Shown: in pieces, positions 50,408 to 59,559 of the stretch
How the letters are laid out: each line of letters begins with the position of its first letter
Numbering within the stretch: the stretch's first letter is position 1
DNA from: UBA1081 sp964443825
GTDB taxonomy: Bacteria > Bacillota > Clostridia > Oscillospirales > Acutalibacteraceae
DNA length: 64,000 nt
Assembly (NCBI GenBank): GCA_964443825.1
Contig: CAYUEV010000003.1
Coordinates: 1 to 64,000 of the forward strand
Direction of reading: 5' to 3'
Notes under the pieces: model-generated
What the model saw: the letters and a program-made list of their open reading frames with translations, nothing else
Told to the model about the DNA's origin: nothing
Database searches by the model: none
Translations under genes and position numbers: made by a program

Positions 50408-53164
50408 TTATTTGAATATGTTAGAGTATAACGTTATGATTACGGGTATAATGTAAACGATAATAATCGACGCGCACATACCCAAATAGTAAACTCCTTG
50501 GAAAACTTTTAAGAACGCGCCTGATTTTTCCATTGATACGGGCTTTTTCTTTTCTATCAGGAATATAACAAGCGCCAAAAGGAACACGAAAACGGTAATA
50601 ACAGCCCCTAATTTCATGCCGTAGGGAAGGTAATGCATCTCTATTACGTTTTCGCCTTTTTGGAGTTTCACCGCCATAAAACTGCTCATCGCTATGTCTA
50701 TATCCTGCTTTTCGCCGTTTACTTTGCAGGTCCACCCCTCGTCGTAAGTTACGGGCAGGAAGACATAGGAGTCGTCGTCGTCGCATTGAGTCGTAGCCGT
50801 TAAGCTCTTGGGCCCTGTTTCGACTATCGAGCCGTTATTTTTGTTTATCTCGCACAAATTTTCGAGCTTGGTGTAGTCAAAATACCCGACGGTCACTTTT
50901 TTTGTACCTATATTTTTAAGAGTTAATATGACTATATCTATATCTTCGTTTTCTCTCACGCCTAAATCTATAAGTTCGTTGTGGAAGTTATTTGGGTAAT
51001 TGTAGTTAATATCGGAGCCAAAGTAAGTAAGATCCGCTTTTTTGCCGTTTATAAGGATGGATACGGAACCTCTGTTTTTGGAGGTGTTGTCAATATCGAT
51101 ATGAAGATAGACGTGCTTTCTCCCTTCTACGCGAACGCTCTCGTGGAAGTCCTCCCCGCTCTTTAAATCAAACTTCTGCGTGGTGCAAAGCTTGCTTTCG
51201 TCGCCCGTAAGAGCCGTGTAGAGTTCGTTATTTGACTCAAACACGTCGTTATTTTTAACAATATCTATGTCCATAAAGTTCTGATTAACTTTAAGTCCTA
51301 TCGGGAGTTCCATATTGTTTTTATAGAGCCGGCAGTCGCCTATATCGTGCATATAAGTATATTCATACGAGTCGAGATCTCTTTTGCTGAAAGTGTATTT
51401 CATGTTAAGGAGAGCGTCCGAAAGAAGCGTCCCAACGCTGTCTATAACTCTCGTGTAAATCTGAGAATACCCTAAGGCCTCCATAGTCGCGGTCATATCG
51501 GACGACACGAGATGCGTAAAGTTAGAGAGCGACGGGTAATTGAAAAGAAGCGGGAAATTGCTGTTAAGACGCACGTCCATATCTTTGATTCTCGACAGGT
51601 TGTCGTTTTGAAGACCTAAATCCTCCGCCATTTCCTGCGAGTCCTCCTCAAAATCGAGGCTGTACATACTAGTTCTGTTTTCGGTCTGCGAGTTAGTCCC
51701 TAAAGAAACGTTGCCGACAAGACCTATCTCAATGAGCATAACGACCGACATAAGCGTGTAGGATACTTTTTTAACGCCCATAAAAAGGCAGAATATATAA
51801 AATACGGCTAAAATTACAAACGACAGGAAAATCCATTTGTCGCAGTCGTTCGCGACGAGTTTATTGTATTTAAGCCCGTTTACAAGCCCCGGCTTTAAGT
51901 ATACGTTTTTTACGAGGAAGTATATTCCCATAGCCGCCGCGGCGACGGCGGGCGCCGCCAACGCGAGGGATTTAAGCCCTTTAAATGAAAACAGCGTGTC
52001 TTTAAAATGTTCTAACGTAAAGGCGGACATGCACACGAGCATAAACGTGAGCATATAGACGTATCTTAACGGGAAACTCACATAAGAGCCTAAATGCCAT
52101 ATTAAGTTTATGTTTTCAAAAAACACGGGCGCCACTAAAAACAATATCGAGATTAAGAAGAAGAGCGACGCCCTTTTGTATTTTTTGAAGTTTATAAGAA
52201 GGAACACAAGAAACGCGAGAAAAACGGAAGAGGCGAGAAATACGATAGTCAACTTAGTCGTGGAATAAGTAGTCGAAGTCTTAAATATCTTAAGGATAGT
52301 GTCTAAAGCCGTTTCTTCCTGCTTTATCGTATATCTTGTCGAGCGGAACATATAAAACGCCGACGGCAGATTTATAACGGCGGACGCGGCTATTGACATT
52401 ATCGACCAGAAGCCAAAGCGCGCTATCGTCATTTTTCTTGTGTTTTTGGGCTGTATAAGGACGATATAGAGGAATCCCACAAAGAAAAGGAATAAAAATA
52501 TCATGTAGGATATGTATATCGAGAGGAGAAGGGTATACGTAAGGAAGAGAAAATACGGAAGCCATTTGCCCGTCCTGAACATATGAAGCAAAGTCAATAT
52601 GAGAAACGGGAACATAAAAGCCGCGTCTATCCAGCCCATATTGGTGTAATATATAAGTATAAACGCGCTGAAAGCGTAGGCTATACTTAAAAATATCTGC
52701 CAGAACAAGTCTATTTTAAATTCTTTTCTAAGAAAGAACGTCATAGATAAAGCGGCGGCGGTTATTTTAAATATTAAAAGAAACGCTATGCCTTCGACTA
52801 TCGCGTTTCTTGGGCATATCAAAGTAAAAACTACTTCCCACGGTTTTAAGATATAGAAGCCGGTCGTTAAAACCTGCGTCCCGGCGGCCGTTTCCCAGTT
52901 AAATAAAAGTGATTTTTTAAATCCGCTGTGTAGGTAATCCCAGAAGTAAGTGTAATTGGAAACAGTCTGCTGCACCATATCGTCGCACACGACGCTCCCG
53001 GAGCCGAACGGGTAAATTTTGTTTATAGCGTATATCGCGAGTATTATCGCGACGCTTAAAAATCCCGTGACGGCGTAGGGCAGCGCTCTCGCGGCTTTGT
53101 TGTCTTTGTTAAGACCTTCCCCCAACTTTAAGGACCTCGATCTATTAAAAAATGTTAAACGCAT
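50408..53164 (-). CDS. YfhO-family membrane protein
   Basis: 918 aa. About a dozen membrane helices in the first 550 residues, beginning with a long N-terminal helix followed by CDDMVQQTVSNYTYFWDYLHSG, then a large extracytoplasmic region (about 560-880) with beta-rich segments, and a last C-terminal helix pair. Matches the YfhO/GT-C-like family involved in glycosylating lipoteichoic acid or related polymers in Bacillus and Listeria. First gene of the surface-sugar operon under its own promoter; the ATG has no clear ribosome site and follows a very short leader (~20 nt). Confidence 0.88.
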   Translation of the reverse strand: MRLTFFNRSRSLKLGEGLNKDNKAARALPYAVTGFLSVAIILAIYAINKIYPFGSGSVVCDDMVQQTVSNYTYFWDYLHSGFKKSLLFNWETAAGTQVLTTGFYILKPWEVVFTLICPRNAIVEGIAFLLIFKITAAALSMTFFLRKEFKIDLFWQIFLSIAYAFSAFILIYYTNMGWIDAAFMFPFLILTLLHMFRTGKWLPYFLFLTYTLLLSIYISYMIFLFLFFVGFLYIVLIQPKNTRKMTIARFGFWSIMSIAASAVINLPSAFYMFRSTRYTIKQEETALDTILKIFKTSTTYSTTKLTIVFLASSVFLAFLVFLLINFKKYKRASLFFLISILFLVAPVFFENINLIWHLGSYVSFPLRYVYMLTFMLVCMSAFTLEHFKDTLFSFKGLKSLALAAPAVAAAAMGIYFLVKNVYLKPGLVNGLKYNKLVANDCDKWIFLSFVILAVFYIFCLFMGVKKVSYTLMSVVMLIEIGLVGNVSLGTNSQTENRTSMYSLDFEEDSQEMAEDLGLQNDNLSRIKDMDVRLNSNFPLLFNYPSLSNFTHLVSSDMTATMEALGYSQIYTRVIDSVGTLLSDALLNMKYTFSKRDLDSYEYTYMHDIGDCRLYKNNMELPIGLKVNQNFMDIDIVKNNDVFESNNELYTALTGDESKLCTTQKFDLKSGEDFHESVRVEGRKHVYLHIDIDNTSKNRGSVSILINGKKADLTYFGSDINYNYPNNFHNELIDLGVRENEDIDIVILTLKNIGTKKVTVGYFDYTKLENLCEINKNNGSIVETGPKSLTATTQCDDDDSYVFLPVTYDEGWTCKVNGEKQDIDIAMSSFMAVKLQKGENVIEMHYLPYGMKLGAVITVFVFLLALVIFLIEKKKPVSMEKSGAFLKVFQGVYYLGMCASIIIVYIIPVIITLYSNIFK

Positions 53165-53190
53165 TCTGAAATTCGACGCTTATTTACGCC

Positions 53191-53219
53191 ATGATACCAT
53201 AAAATAAGGTTTTAGTCAA
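53191..53219 (-). promoter_or_regulatory. Promoter of the surface-sugar operon
   Basis: Minus strand TTGACT (53214-53219), 17-base spacer, TATCAT (53191-53196). It probably drives the YfhO-type gene through dusB. Confidence 0.8.
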
Positions 53220-53260
53220 GAACTAAAATATTGCGCGACGCGCTAAAAGTTACGTTTATA

Positions 53261-53289
53261 TTGATTTTTCGGAAATCATGTGATATATT
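53261..53289 (+). promoter_or_regulatory. Promoter of prfC
   Basis: TTGATT (53261-53266), 17-base spacer, TATATT (53284-53289). Confidence 0.65.
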
Positions 53290-53320
53290 CTATGTGATTT
53301 ATTTTAAAAGGATTTTATTT

Positions 53321-54910
53321 ATGGGCAACAATGAAAATATAAGACGCGAAATCGAAAAAAGGCGGACTTTCGCTATAATTTCGCATCCTGACGCGGGCAA
53401 AACCACGCTCACCGAAAAATTTCTCCTTTACGGGGGAGTTATACAGTCAGCCGGAAACGTAAAAGCTAAATCAGGCGGAAAACAAACCGTTTCAGACTGG
53501 ATGGAACTTGAAAAGCAAAGGGGCATTTCAATTACGTCCTCGGCTCTTCAGTTTTCTTACGACGGCTTTGTTATAAATATACTCGACACCCCGGGGCATC
53601 AGGACTTTTCAGAAGACACTTACCGCACCTTAATGGCGGCCGACAACGCCGTAATGGTAATTGACGCCGCCAAAGGCATAGAGCCTCAGACGAGAAAACT
53701 TTTTAAAGTTTGCAAGATGAGAAATATTCCCATTTTTACTTTTATAAATAAACTAGACAGAGAGGCGAGAGACCCTTTCGATCTTCTCGACGAGCTTGAA
53801 ACCGAGTTTGGAATCGAAACCTGCGCTTTAAACTGGCCCATCGGCTGCGGCGTAAATTTTAAAGGCGTCTACGACAGGGAAAAAAGCGAAATAGTAGCTT
53901 TTAACGAGTTCCACAGCGGCAAAAAGAGAATAGAGGGTATAGAGTGCGACATAAAAGACGCCGAAAAGCTCGACGCTCTTATAGGGGAAGAATCGAGAAA
54001 AATACTTTCCGACAATATCGAGCTTCTTGATATCGCCGGAGCGGAATTTAATTTAGAGAAAGTTAAAACGGGCGAACAAACTCCCGTGTTTTTCGGATCG
54101 GCTCTTAATAATTTCGGCGTGGAGCTGTTCTTAAAGAGCTTTTTAAAGTATACGTCCCCGCCCCTTTCATACGAAGCTGAAGAAGGTTTTGTAGACCCTT
54201 TCGACGAGCGTTTTTCCGCTTTCGTGTTTAAAATTCAAGCCAACATGAATAAAGCCCACAGAGACAGAATCGCCTTTTTAAGAGTGGCGTCCGGGAAATT
54301 CGAGAGAGGACGGGAGTATTTTCACGTAAGAGAAAATAAAGAAATCAAGCTTTCTGGAGCTAGGGCGATGATGGCGAACGACAGAACCGAGATCCCCGAA
54401 GCTTACGCGGGAGATATTATAGGCGTATTTGACCCGGGGATATTTATGATAGGCGACACGGTTTCCGAAAAAAATATGGGGGTAAAATTTAAAGGCATAA
54501 GGCAGTTCGCCCCCGAACATTTCGCCGAGGCGGAACAAATTGACTCCATGAAGAGAAAACAGTTCGCCAAGGGCATGAACCAAATAGCCGAAGAAGGCGC
54601 CATACAGATATTCTTTTTTCCGGACGGCGGTCTCGAGCGCGTTATATTGGGAGTCGTAGGTCTGTTGCAATACGACGTGTTGGAATACAGAATGGAACAC
54701 GAGTACGGCGTGAAGTTTAGAAGGCGCGATTTAAACTACCAGATAATCAAAAGAATAGTCGAAAGTCCCGTTGAATTAGGCGCTCTCGACCTTACAAACT
54801 CAGTGTGGGTAAAAGACGTTAAAGAGAGAGATTATTTGATTTTTTCGGGTCAATGGTGCGTCGACTGGGCGTTAAAGCACAATAAAGGGCTTATATTGGA
54901 GGATTTTTAA
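53321..54910 (+). CDS. prfC: Peptide chain release factor 3
   Basis: GTPase that recycles RF1/RF2. 529 aa from the ATG with AAAGGA nine bases upstream; the longer in-frame extension is not conserved-looking. G motifs: SHPDAGKTTLTEKFLL (G1), RGISITSSAL (G2), DTPGHQDFSEDTYRTL (G3), NKLDREARD (G4). The family-specific VKAKSGGKQTVSDWM segment distinguishes it from EF-G. Followed three bases later by a GDPD-like gene. Confidence 0.97.
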   Translation: MGNNENIRREIEKRRTFAIISHPDAGKTTLTEKFLLYGGVIQSAGNVKAKSGGKQTVSDWMELEKQRGISITSSALQFSYDGFVINILDTPGHQDFSEDTYRTLMAADNAVMVIDAAKGIEPQTRKLFKVCKMRNIPIFTFINKLDREARDPFDLLDELETEFGIETCALNWPIGCGVNFKGVYDREKSEIVAFNEFHSGKKRIEGIECDIKDAEKLDALIGEESRKILSDNIELLDIAGAEFNLEKVKTGEQTPVFFGSALNNFGVELFLKSFLKYTSPPLSYEAEEGFVDPFDERFSAFVFKIQANMNKAHRDRIAFLRVASGKFERGREYFHVRENKEIKLSGARAMMANDRTEIPEAYAGDIIGVFDPGIFMIGDTVSEKNMGVKFKGIRQFAPEHFAEAEQIDSMKRKQFAKGMNQIAEEGAIQIFFFPDGGLERVILGVVGLLQYDVLEYRMEHEYGVKFRRRDLNYQIIKRIVESPVELGALDLTNSVWVKDVKERDYLIFSGQWCVDWALKHNKGLILEDF

Positions 54911-54913
54911 ACC

Positions 54914-55576
54914 ATGGACGAATTTTATTTAAACGACTTTATAACGGCTCACGCGGGAAGTTTTAACACGACCCCCAACACTTTATCGTCCGTTAAGACG
55001 GCTCTTGACAAAGGCGCGAAATTTATCGAGATGGACGTTCGATTTAACGAAAAGGGAGAGCCGGTTCTTTCTCACAACCCCGTTAAAAAAGCGAATAATG
55101 AAAATTTATGCAAGCTTTACGACGCGTTAGCGCTTTTAAAAGACTACGACGGCGTAAAATATAATTTAGACATAAAAGAAACAAAAAACCTTAAATATAT
55201 CGAAAATCTTGTTAAAAATCTCGACCTTTTGGGAAGGGTTATCTTCACGGGAGTATCCGAGTCCTTCGCGCCCGCGGTAAAAAAAGACTGCCCGTCGATA
55301 CCTTTTTACCTGAATAAAAAATATTTTCCCTTTATGAAAAACGCGGATAAATTTATAGATTATCTCGTCTTTTTAACAAAGAAATACGGCGCCGTCGGGC
55401 TTAACGTCGATAAAAATTTAGCGGGAGAAAAGTTAATAGACGCGTTTCACAGAGAAAATCTTCTTGTTTCGGTGTGGACCGTAAGAAGCGAGGACGAGGC
55501 AAAAAAATATATCCGCATGAAAGCGGATAATGTAACCTGTAAAATAGCCGCGTCTCAAATGAATACCGCGTCTTAA
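54914..55576 (+). CDS. Glycerophosphodiester phosphodiesterase-like protein
   Basis: 220 aa TIM-barrel GDPD family protein. The N-terminal core is present but altered: the expected HRG is HAG, PENT is TPNT, and the second catalytic His motif HD reads HN (EPVLSHNPVKK). Glu-x-Asp (EMDVRF) and both His are retained. It lacks a signal peptide, so it would act on cytosolic diesters. Activity is likely but not certain. Cotranscribed with prfC, followed by a terminator. Confidence 0.82.
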   Translation: MDEFYLNDFITAHAGSFNTTPNTLSSVKTALDKGAKFIEMDVRFNEKGEPVLSHNPVKKANNENLCKLYDALALLKDYDGVKYNLDIKETKNLKYIENLVKNLDLLGRVIFTGVSESFAPAVKKDCPSIPFYLNKKYFPFMKNADKFIDYLVFLTKKYGAVGLNVDKNLAGEKLIDAFHRENLLVSVWTVRSEDEAKKYIRMKADNVTCKIAASQMNTAS

Positions 55577-55588
55577 ATGAAAGCCGCG

Positions 55589-55620
55589 CTCCGCCCTTAA
55601 AACAAAGGGCGGAGATTTTT
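55589..55620. terminator. Terminator of prfC-GDPD operon (bidirectional)
   Basis: Perfect 10-bp stem CTCCGCCCTT (55589-55598) / AAGGGCGGAG (55605-55614) followed by ATTTTTA. Confidence 0.92.
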
Positions 55621-55634
55621 AGCAGGATTCGTTA

Positions 55635-56567
55635 TTATTCGGCGGTTTCCGACTTAGGTTCCCAGGAGGAGTTCCCTATCCAGTCAAACTCGTAGTTTTT
55701 GGCGTCCGTCAATCTGAAGTTTACTTCTACGTCGCCCGCGTCCTTAAGGCTTCCCAAAGGCGTAAGATGCGCCTTAACGTCGCAGTTTATCGTAATATTG
55801 AATGAGGAAATTCTCCCCGTGCACGTATATTTGCCGTCGGCCTGTTTTTCGACTTCCGCCGAAAGATCTATAGTGGAGTGGACGCTGTTGTCCTCTTCTT
55901 CTATATTGCAGTAAGTTACGGAATAATCGTTAAGCGCGCAGTATTCTTTACTGTTTTCGTTTACGCTCGCTATAACGGCTTCTTTATCTCTGACGCCGAA
56001 AACCTTTTGGATTGATTCGGGCTTGTCGCCTAAAACTATGTGGATGTTTAAGTTATCGCCGTCTATTGAGCAATCGGCGTCCACAATATCCGAAATGGCG
56101 AGACCCACTTCTTTTGAGTCGGGCGGATAAATAACCGAATTTATAGTGTTTTCGGTAACTTTTCCGAAAGGAACTATTGGGATAGACGTGTCGATACCGC
56201 CTATAATTCTGTCTTTAATGGCTTTTGCGGAATCGTTAAGAGATTTTAAAGAGTCGTCTTCTTTAGCCTCGCCCGTACTCGCGTCGTAAGACAGAACCTG
56301 AAGCTCGCCGGCGTTTAAGGACTCGCTCGTATTAACTCCCGGGCGCTTGTCGTCGGTAAAGGTGTTTTCATCTTGAATTTTCGCCATAAGGTTGTTATAG
56401 AAAGCGAGGATCTCCTCTTCCGACACTGGAACGTCGTCGGATAAATCGATAGTCGCGGCGGCGAATTCCGTTTCGTCCTCAGTCCCCGAAGAGCCGCAGG
56501 AGGACATAGTGAAAATCATGACGACCGAAATGAGAAGCCCTAAAAACGCAAGAGTTCTTTTTTTCAT
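55635..56567 (-). CDS. Hypothetical lipoprotein
   Basis: 310 aa, start at MKKRTLAF with AAAGGTG upstream. Lipobox MSSC at about residue 24, so anchored on the outer face of the membrane. The body (about 30-310) is acidic with two similar-looking segments of beta structure (NTINSVIYPPDSKEVGLAI.. and CTGRISSFNITINC). No known domain recognised. Stands alone between convergent and divergent neighbours. Confidence 0.75.
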   Translation of the reverse strand: MKKRTLAFLGLLISVVMIFTMSSCGSSGTEDETEFAAATIDLSDDVPVSEEEILAFYNNLMAKIQDENTFTDDKRPGVNTSESLNAGELQVLSYDASTGEAKEDDSLKSLNDSAKAIKDRIIGGIDTSIPIVPFGKVTENTINSVIYPPDSKEVGLAISDIVDADCSIDGDNLNIHIVLGDKPESIQKVFGVRDKEAVIASVNENSKEYCALNDYSVTYCNIEEEDNSVHSTIDLSAEVEKQADGKYTCTGRISSFNITINCDVKAHLTPLGSLKDAGDVEVNFRLTDAKNYEFDWIGNSSWEPKSETAE

Positions 56568-56672
56568 ATAAATCACCTTTTAAATCATTAGGGGTTTTTA
56601 CAGACTTATTTTAATTAAAAATATGCTATATGGAGTTACGTTATTTAAAAGTTTCTGTGAATTTTTGTAAGA

Positions 56673-57911
56673 TTAAATTTCCAAGCCTTTCTCATCGTAC
56701 ATGAAGGCTGTTTCCACGGCTATCTCAATGCATTTTTCGATTGTTTTAAGGTTTAATATATCGGCTTTATCGTCTCTTGTGTGATAGTATTTAGGCGGCC
56801 CGGGATTCATGGCGGCGAGCGTCGCGGAGGGTATTCCCGCCTGAGTCATGGCGGCGGCGTCGCTGGCTCCCGCGAAAATCACCGAATATTTAGCGTCGAC
56901 GCCCGCGTTCTCACAGGCTTTTTTAAGAAGAGCGCACACTTTTTTGTCGTGATGGGTAAGACCCGACATGTCTCTGTTGTACACTAAAATATCGTCGTAA
57001 TCTTTGGCGGTGTCTATGCAGATAAACACGGTTTCCGGGGATTTAAGCTCGTCTTTATGGGCTTCGCAGTACGCCTTAGCGCCTCTTAAGCCGGCTTCCT
57101 CGCCCCCCGTTAAAAGCACGTCGACTTCGGTGTTCTCGAAGCGGACGTCGTTATCGTCAAGAAACTTTAAAACGGAAGCGGAGATTAAACAGCCGGTAAG
57201 GTTGTCGTTGGCGCCGTCGACGCTGATATTGTAGTTTATAAAGAAGAAAAGCAAACAGTACGACGGAACGAAAGCGATGCTCGCGTATGAGTACCAGGCT
57301 ACGTCTAGAGAAGGGGACGCGGCATAACCTTTGACTATTGAAACGACGGCGAATACGCAATTCCAAATAAGACCCAGAGCGGCGTAAACGAAAACAAAGT
57401 ACATTAAAGGAGCGCCGCCCAAGTGAGTATACCGCCACTCGTAAGAAGAGTCCGCGTGACCGCCGAAAATAATCCGCCTTTTAACCTCGCCCGCAGGTTT
57501 TCTTGTCAGCAGGGTGTTGTGCGAGGTTTGCTTTTTGAAAAATACGTCCAAAAATCTTTTGTAGAAAAGGAACTCGCCAAAAAGACAGGCGACGCTTACG
57601 ACCACGAGAAGAGCGGAAACGGCGGCTATGTTGAATATCAGAAATACGGTAGACAGTATAAGGAGTATGGGGATTATTTTCATCCACGCGAAAAAGGCCT
57701 TTCCCGCGACTTGATACTCTTCGGTCTTAACGCTGTCGGCGGCTTTGCCCGTTTTTTCGGCGATAAATTCCTCCGCTTTAAGTTCCGCGTCGCTTCCCGC
57801 GGGTCTCGGACCTATATCTTTGCATATTTTTTTGATGCACCAGGCGGTGAAGTTGGTACACTCCCTTAATTTTGATCTGTACATAGGTCCCGTATCCTGC
57901 GGTTTCATCAT
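56673..57911 (-). CDS. M28-family zinc peptidase with inserted membrane helices
   Basis: 412 aa. Zinc and catalytic residues: FGGHADSS (His, Asp), GANDNLTG, LTGGEEAGLRGAK (Glu-Glu), FICIDTAKDY and the late His in KYYHTRDD. Two pairs of hydrophobic helices (about 70-115 and 165-240) are inserted before the GANDN segment, so it is probably membrane-bound with the active site on the cytosolic or outer face, unclear. The start could be either of two adjacent ATGs; the second has the better spacing to GGAGG. Confidence 0.88.
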   Translation of the reverse strand: MMKPQDTGPMYRSKLRECTNFTAWCIKKICKDIGPRPAGSDAELKAEEFIAEKTGKAADSVKTEEYQVAGKAFFAWMKIIPILLILSTVFLIFNIAAVSALLVVVSVACLFGEFLFYKRFLDVFFKKQTSHNTLLTRKPAGEVKRRIIFGGHADSSYEWRYTHLGGAPLMYFVFVYAALGLIWNCVFAVVSIVKGYAASPSLDVAWYSYASIAFVPSYCLLFFFINYNISVDGANDNLTGCLISASVLKFLDDNDVRFENTEVDVLLTGGEEAGLRGAKAYCEAHKDELKSPETVFICIDTAKDYDDILVYNRDMSGLTHHDKKVCALLKKACENAGVDAKYSVIFAGASDAAAMTQAGIPSATLAAMNPGPPKYYHTRDDKADILNLKTIEKCIEIAVETAFMYDEKGLEI

Positions 57912-58084
57912 CCAACCTCCATTTTATATTTACTTAAATTTTATCACAAAACGCCGTCGATGTCGAGTGTAAATACATATAAAAATTTTTCGCATATATT
58001 GTGCAGTTTCACTATACGGTCGACGAGATTGCGACGCAAGGAAGATGTTTTTGCGATTTTCGTCGAGTAAAACGCCGTTCACGC

Positions 58085-58112
58085 TTGACAAAACGATATT
58101 TCAATATATAAT
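58085..58112 (+). promoter_or_regulatory. Promoter of the carboxypeptidase gene
   Basis: TTGACA (58085-58090), 16-base spacer, TATAAT (58107-58112). Confidence 0.8.
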
Positions 58113-58150
58113 TTAAGGTGCGTTTTAGAAAATGAAGGAGGCGTCTTAAA

Positions 58151-59158
58151 ATAGCTAAAAAAAGAAAGTCGGGCGGGATCTTCGAGAACAAAGCGGTTTT
58201 TATAACGCTTTGCGCCGTTTTGTTAATAGGGCTTTTTGCCGCCGTTTTTTTGATAACCTACGCTTTTGAAAATAATAAAGATAAAGACAAAACCCCGGAA
58301 AACACTGAAAATTACGCCGCGGAAATCCCGGGCGACAATACCGAACTCTCTACCGACAGTCCTCAAAACGCTACTCAAAACGGCGTTCAAAACAACCAAA
58401 ATGTCGGGGGCGGCGTTGTAAATCCGCAAAATCCCACAACCGGGGCGAGCGGGGGCGTCATAACTCAAGCGCCTTTAACCGCCTCTTCAACCGGGACCAC
58501 TTTGGCAAATTCGACGAGCGCCGGTTCAACCGCGCCGGGGCAAGAACAACAGCGGCCTTCATCTAACGGGAACGTTATACCTTACCCCTTGGACGAAGCG
58601 TCCTGGCAGTTAATTTGCCTTAACAAGAACAGAGTTGTCGAAAAGGGCTACGAAAGCAAAATGTCGCTTTCATATGTCGCGGGATCTAACCAGAGAATGG
58701 ATTCGAGAGCCGCCGTGTGGTACGATAAAATGTATAACGCGGCTTTAGCCGACGGAATTACGTTGACGCCTTGTTCCGGCTACAGGAGTTACGACAGGCA
58801 GGACACGCTTTTTAACGAGTATGTAAACGACTATATGTCGCAGGGGTACGGTTATCAGGAGGCTTATGACAAAGCGTCCACAAGGCGAAATCCTCCCGGG
58901 AGTTCCGAACACAACATCGGAATTTGCATGGATATAATTTGCGCGGCGAGCAGCGCGGGATTCGAGAACACGAGCGCTTATCGGTGGCTTAAAAATAACG
59001 CCGCCAATTACGGGTTCATCGAACGCTATCCTCAAAACAAACAGAGCGCGACGGGCGTAAAATTTGAGCCGTGGCACTGGAGATACGTAGGGGTTGGGAA
59101 CGCGCCGGCCATTGCGAGCAGCGGACTTTGCCTAGAGGAATATTTGGGGCTGGTTTAA
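58151..59158 (+). CDS. VanY-type D-alanyl-D-alanine carboxypeptidase, probable ATA start
   Basis: 335 aa. Peptidase M15B that trims terminal D-Ala from peptidoglycan stem peptides. Layout: short Lys/Arg-rich cytosolic start (AKKRKSGG), one membrane helix (~17-42), a low-complexity Asn/Gln/Thr/Ser linker (~50-140), then the catalytic domain with zinc ligands in SSEHNIGICMDI and EPWHWRYVG. The frame reads back to ATA at 58151-58153, nine bases after a perfect GAAGGAGG, giving a typical MAKKRKSGG-like N-terminus. The first conventional start, TTG at 58220, is inside the membrane helix and lacks a ribosome site. Confidence 0.88.
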   Translation: MAKKRKSGGIFENKAVFITLCAVLLIGLFAAVFLITYAFENNKDKDKTPENTENYAAEIPGDNTELSTDSPQNATQNGVQNNQNVGGGVVNPQNPTTGASGGVITQAPLTASSTGTTLANSTSAGSTAPGQEQQRPSSNGNVIPYPLDEASWQLICLNKNRVVEKGYESKMSLSYVAGSNQRMDSRAAVWYDKMYNAALADGITLTPCSGYRSYDRQDTLFNEYVNDYMSQGYGYQEAYDKASTRRNPPGSSEHNIGICMDIICAASSAGFENTSAYRWLKNNAANYGFIERYPQNKQSATGVKFEPWHWRYVGVGNAPAIASSGLCLEEYLGLV

Positions 59159-59305
59159 CGGGCGTTTCGGGCTTACCGCCAAAGCGACGGTTGAATCGCC
59201 TAACGGACGTTTTAGGAGATTTGCCGCGTTGAAGAGCGTTAAAAACTCGCTTAATCAGTTAATTAGCTTTTCAGCTGCTTCCCGCGGGAAAGTATTTAAT
59301 GCCGC

Positions 59306-59376
59306 GCGAAACAGGCGTTTTAACAACTTTTCGTTAAAGAGCGCCCGGGTTTGCGAAACAGGCGTTTTAACGACTT
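59306..59376 (+). repeat. Two copies of a 24-base direct repeat
   Basis: GCGAAACAGGCGTTTTAAC followed by A/G-ACTT occurs at 59306-59329 and 59353-59376 (47-base period, one difference). It lies in the 59159-59559 intergenic region, which otherwise holds only the rpsF promoter and leader. Confidence 0.7.
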
Positions 59377-59435
59377 CCCGAAAGAAACGCTCCGTCTTGT
59401 CCTATGGCGTTTAAATGTAAAATTTTTGTTAATAC

Positions 59436-59464
59436 TTGACATAATATACTTAAAACGGTATAAT
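59436..59464 (+). promoter_or_regulatory. Promoter of rpsF-ssb-rpsR
   Basis: TTGACA (59436-59441), 17-base spacer, TATAAT (59459-59464). The ~90-nt leader has a small GCTCT/AGAGC hairpin (59518-59532) and an extended ribosome site AAAAGGAGGTG (59541-59551). S6-S18 autoregulation is known for this leader in other Bacillota but I cannot confirm the motif. Confidence 0.88.
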
Positions 59465-59559
59465 TATTGGGTATTGTAAAAATTGATAATTTATGGCTTT
59501 TACATAAATTTATCCTTGCTCTTTTTTAGAGCCTATGTCCAAAAGGAGGTGTTACCCAT

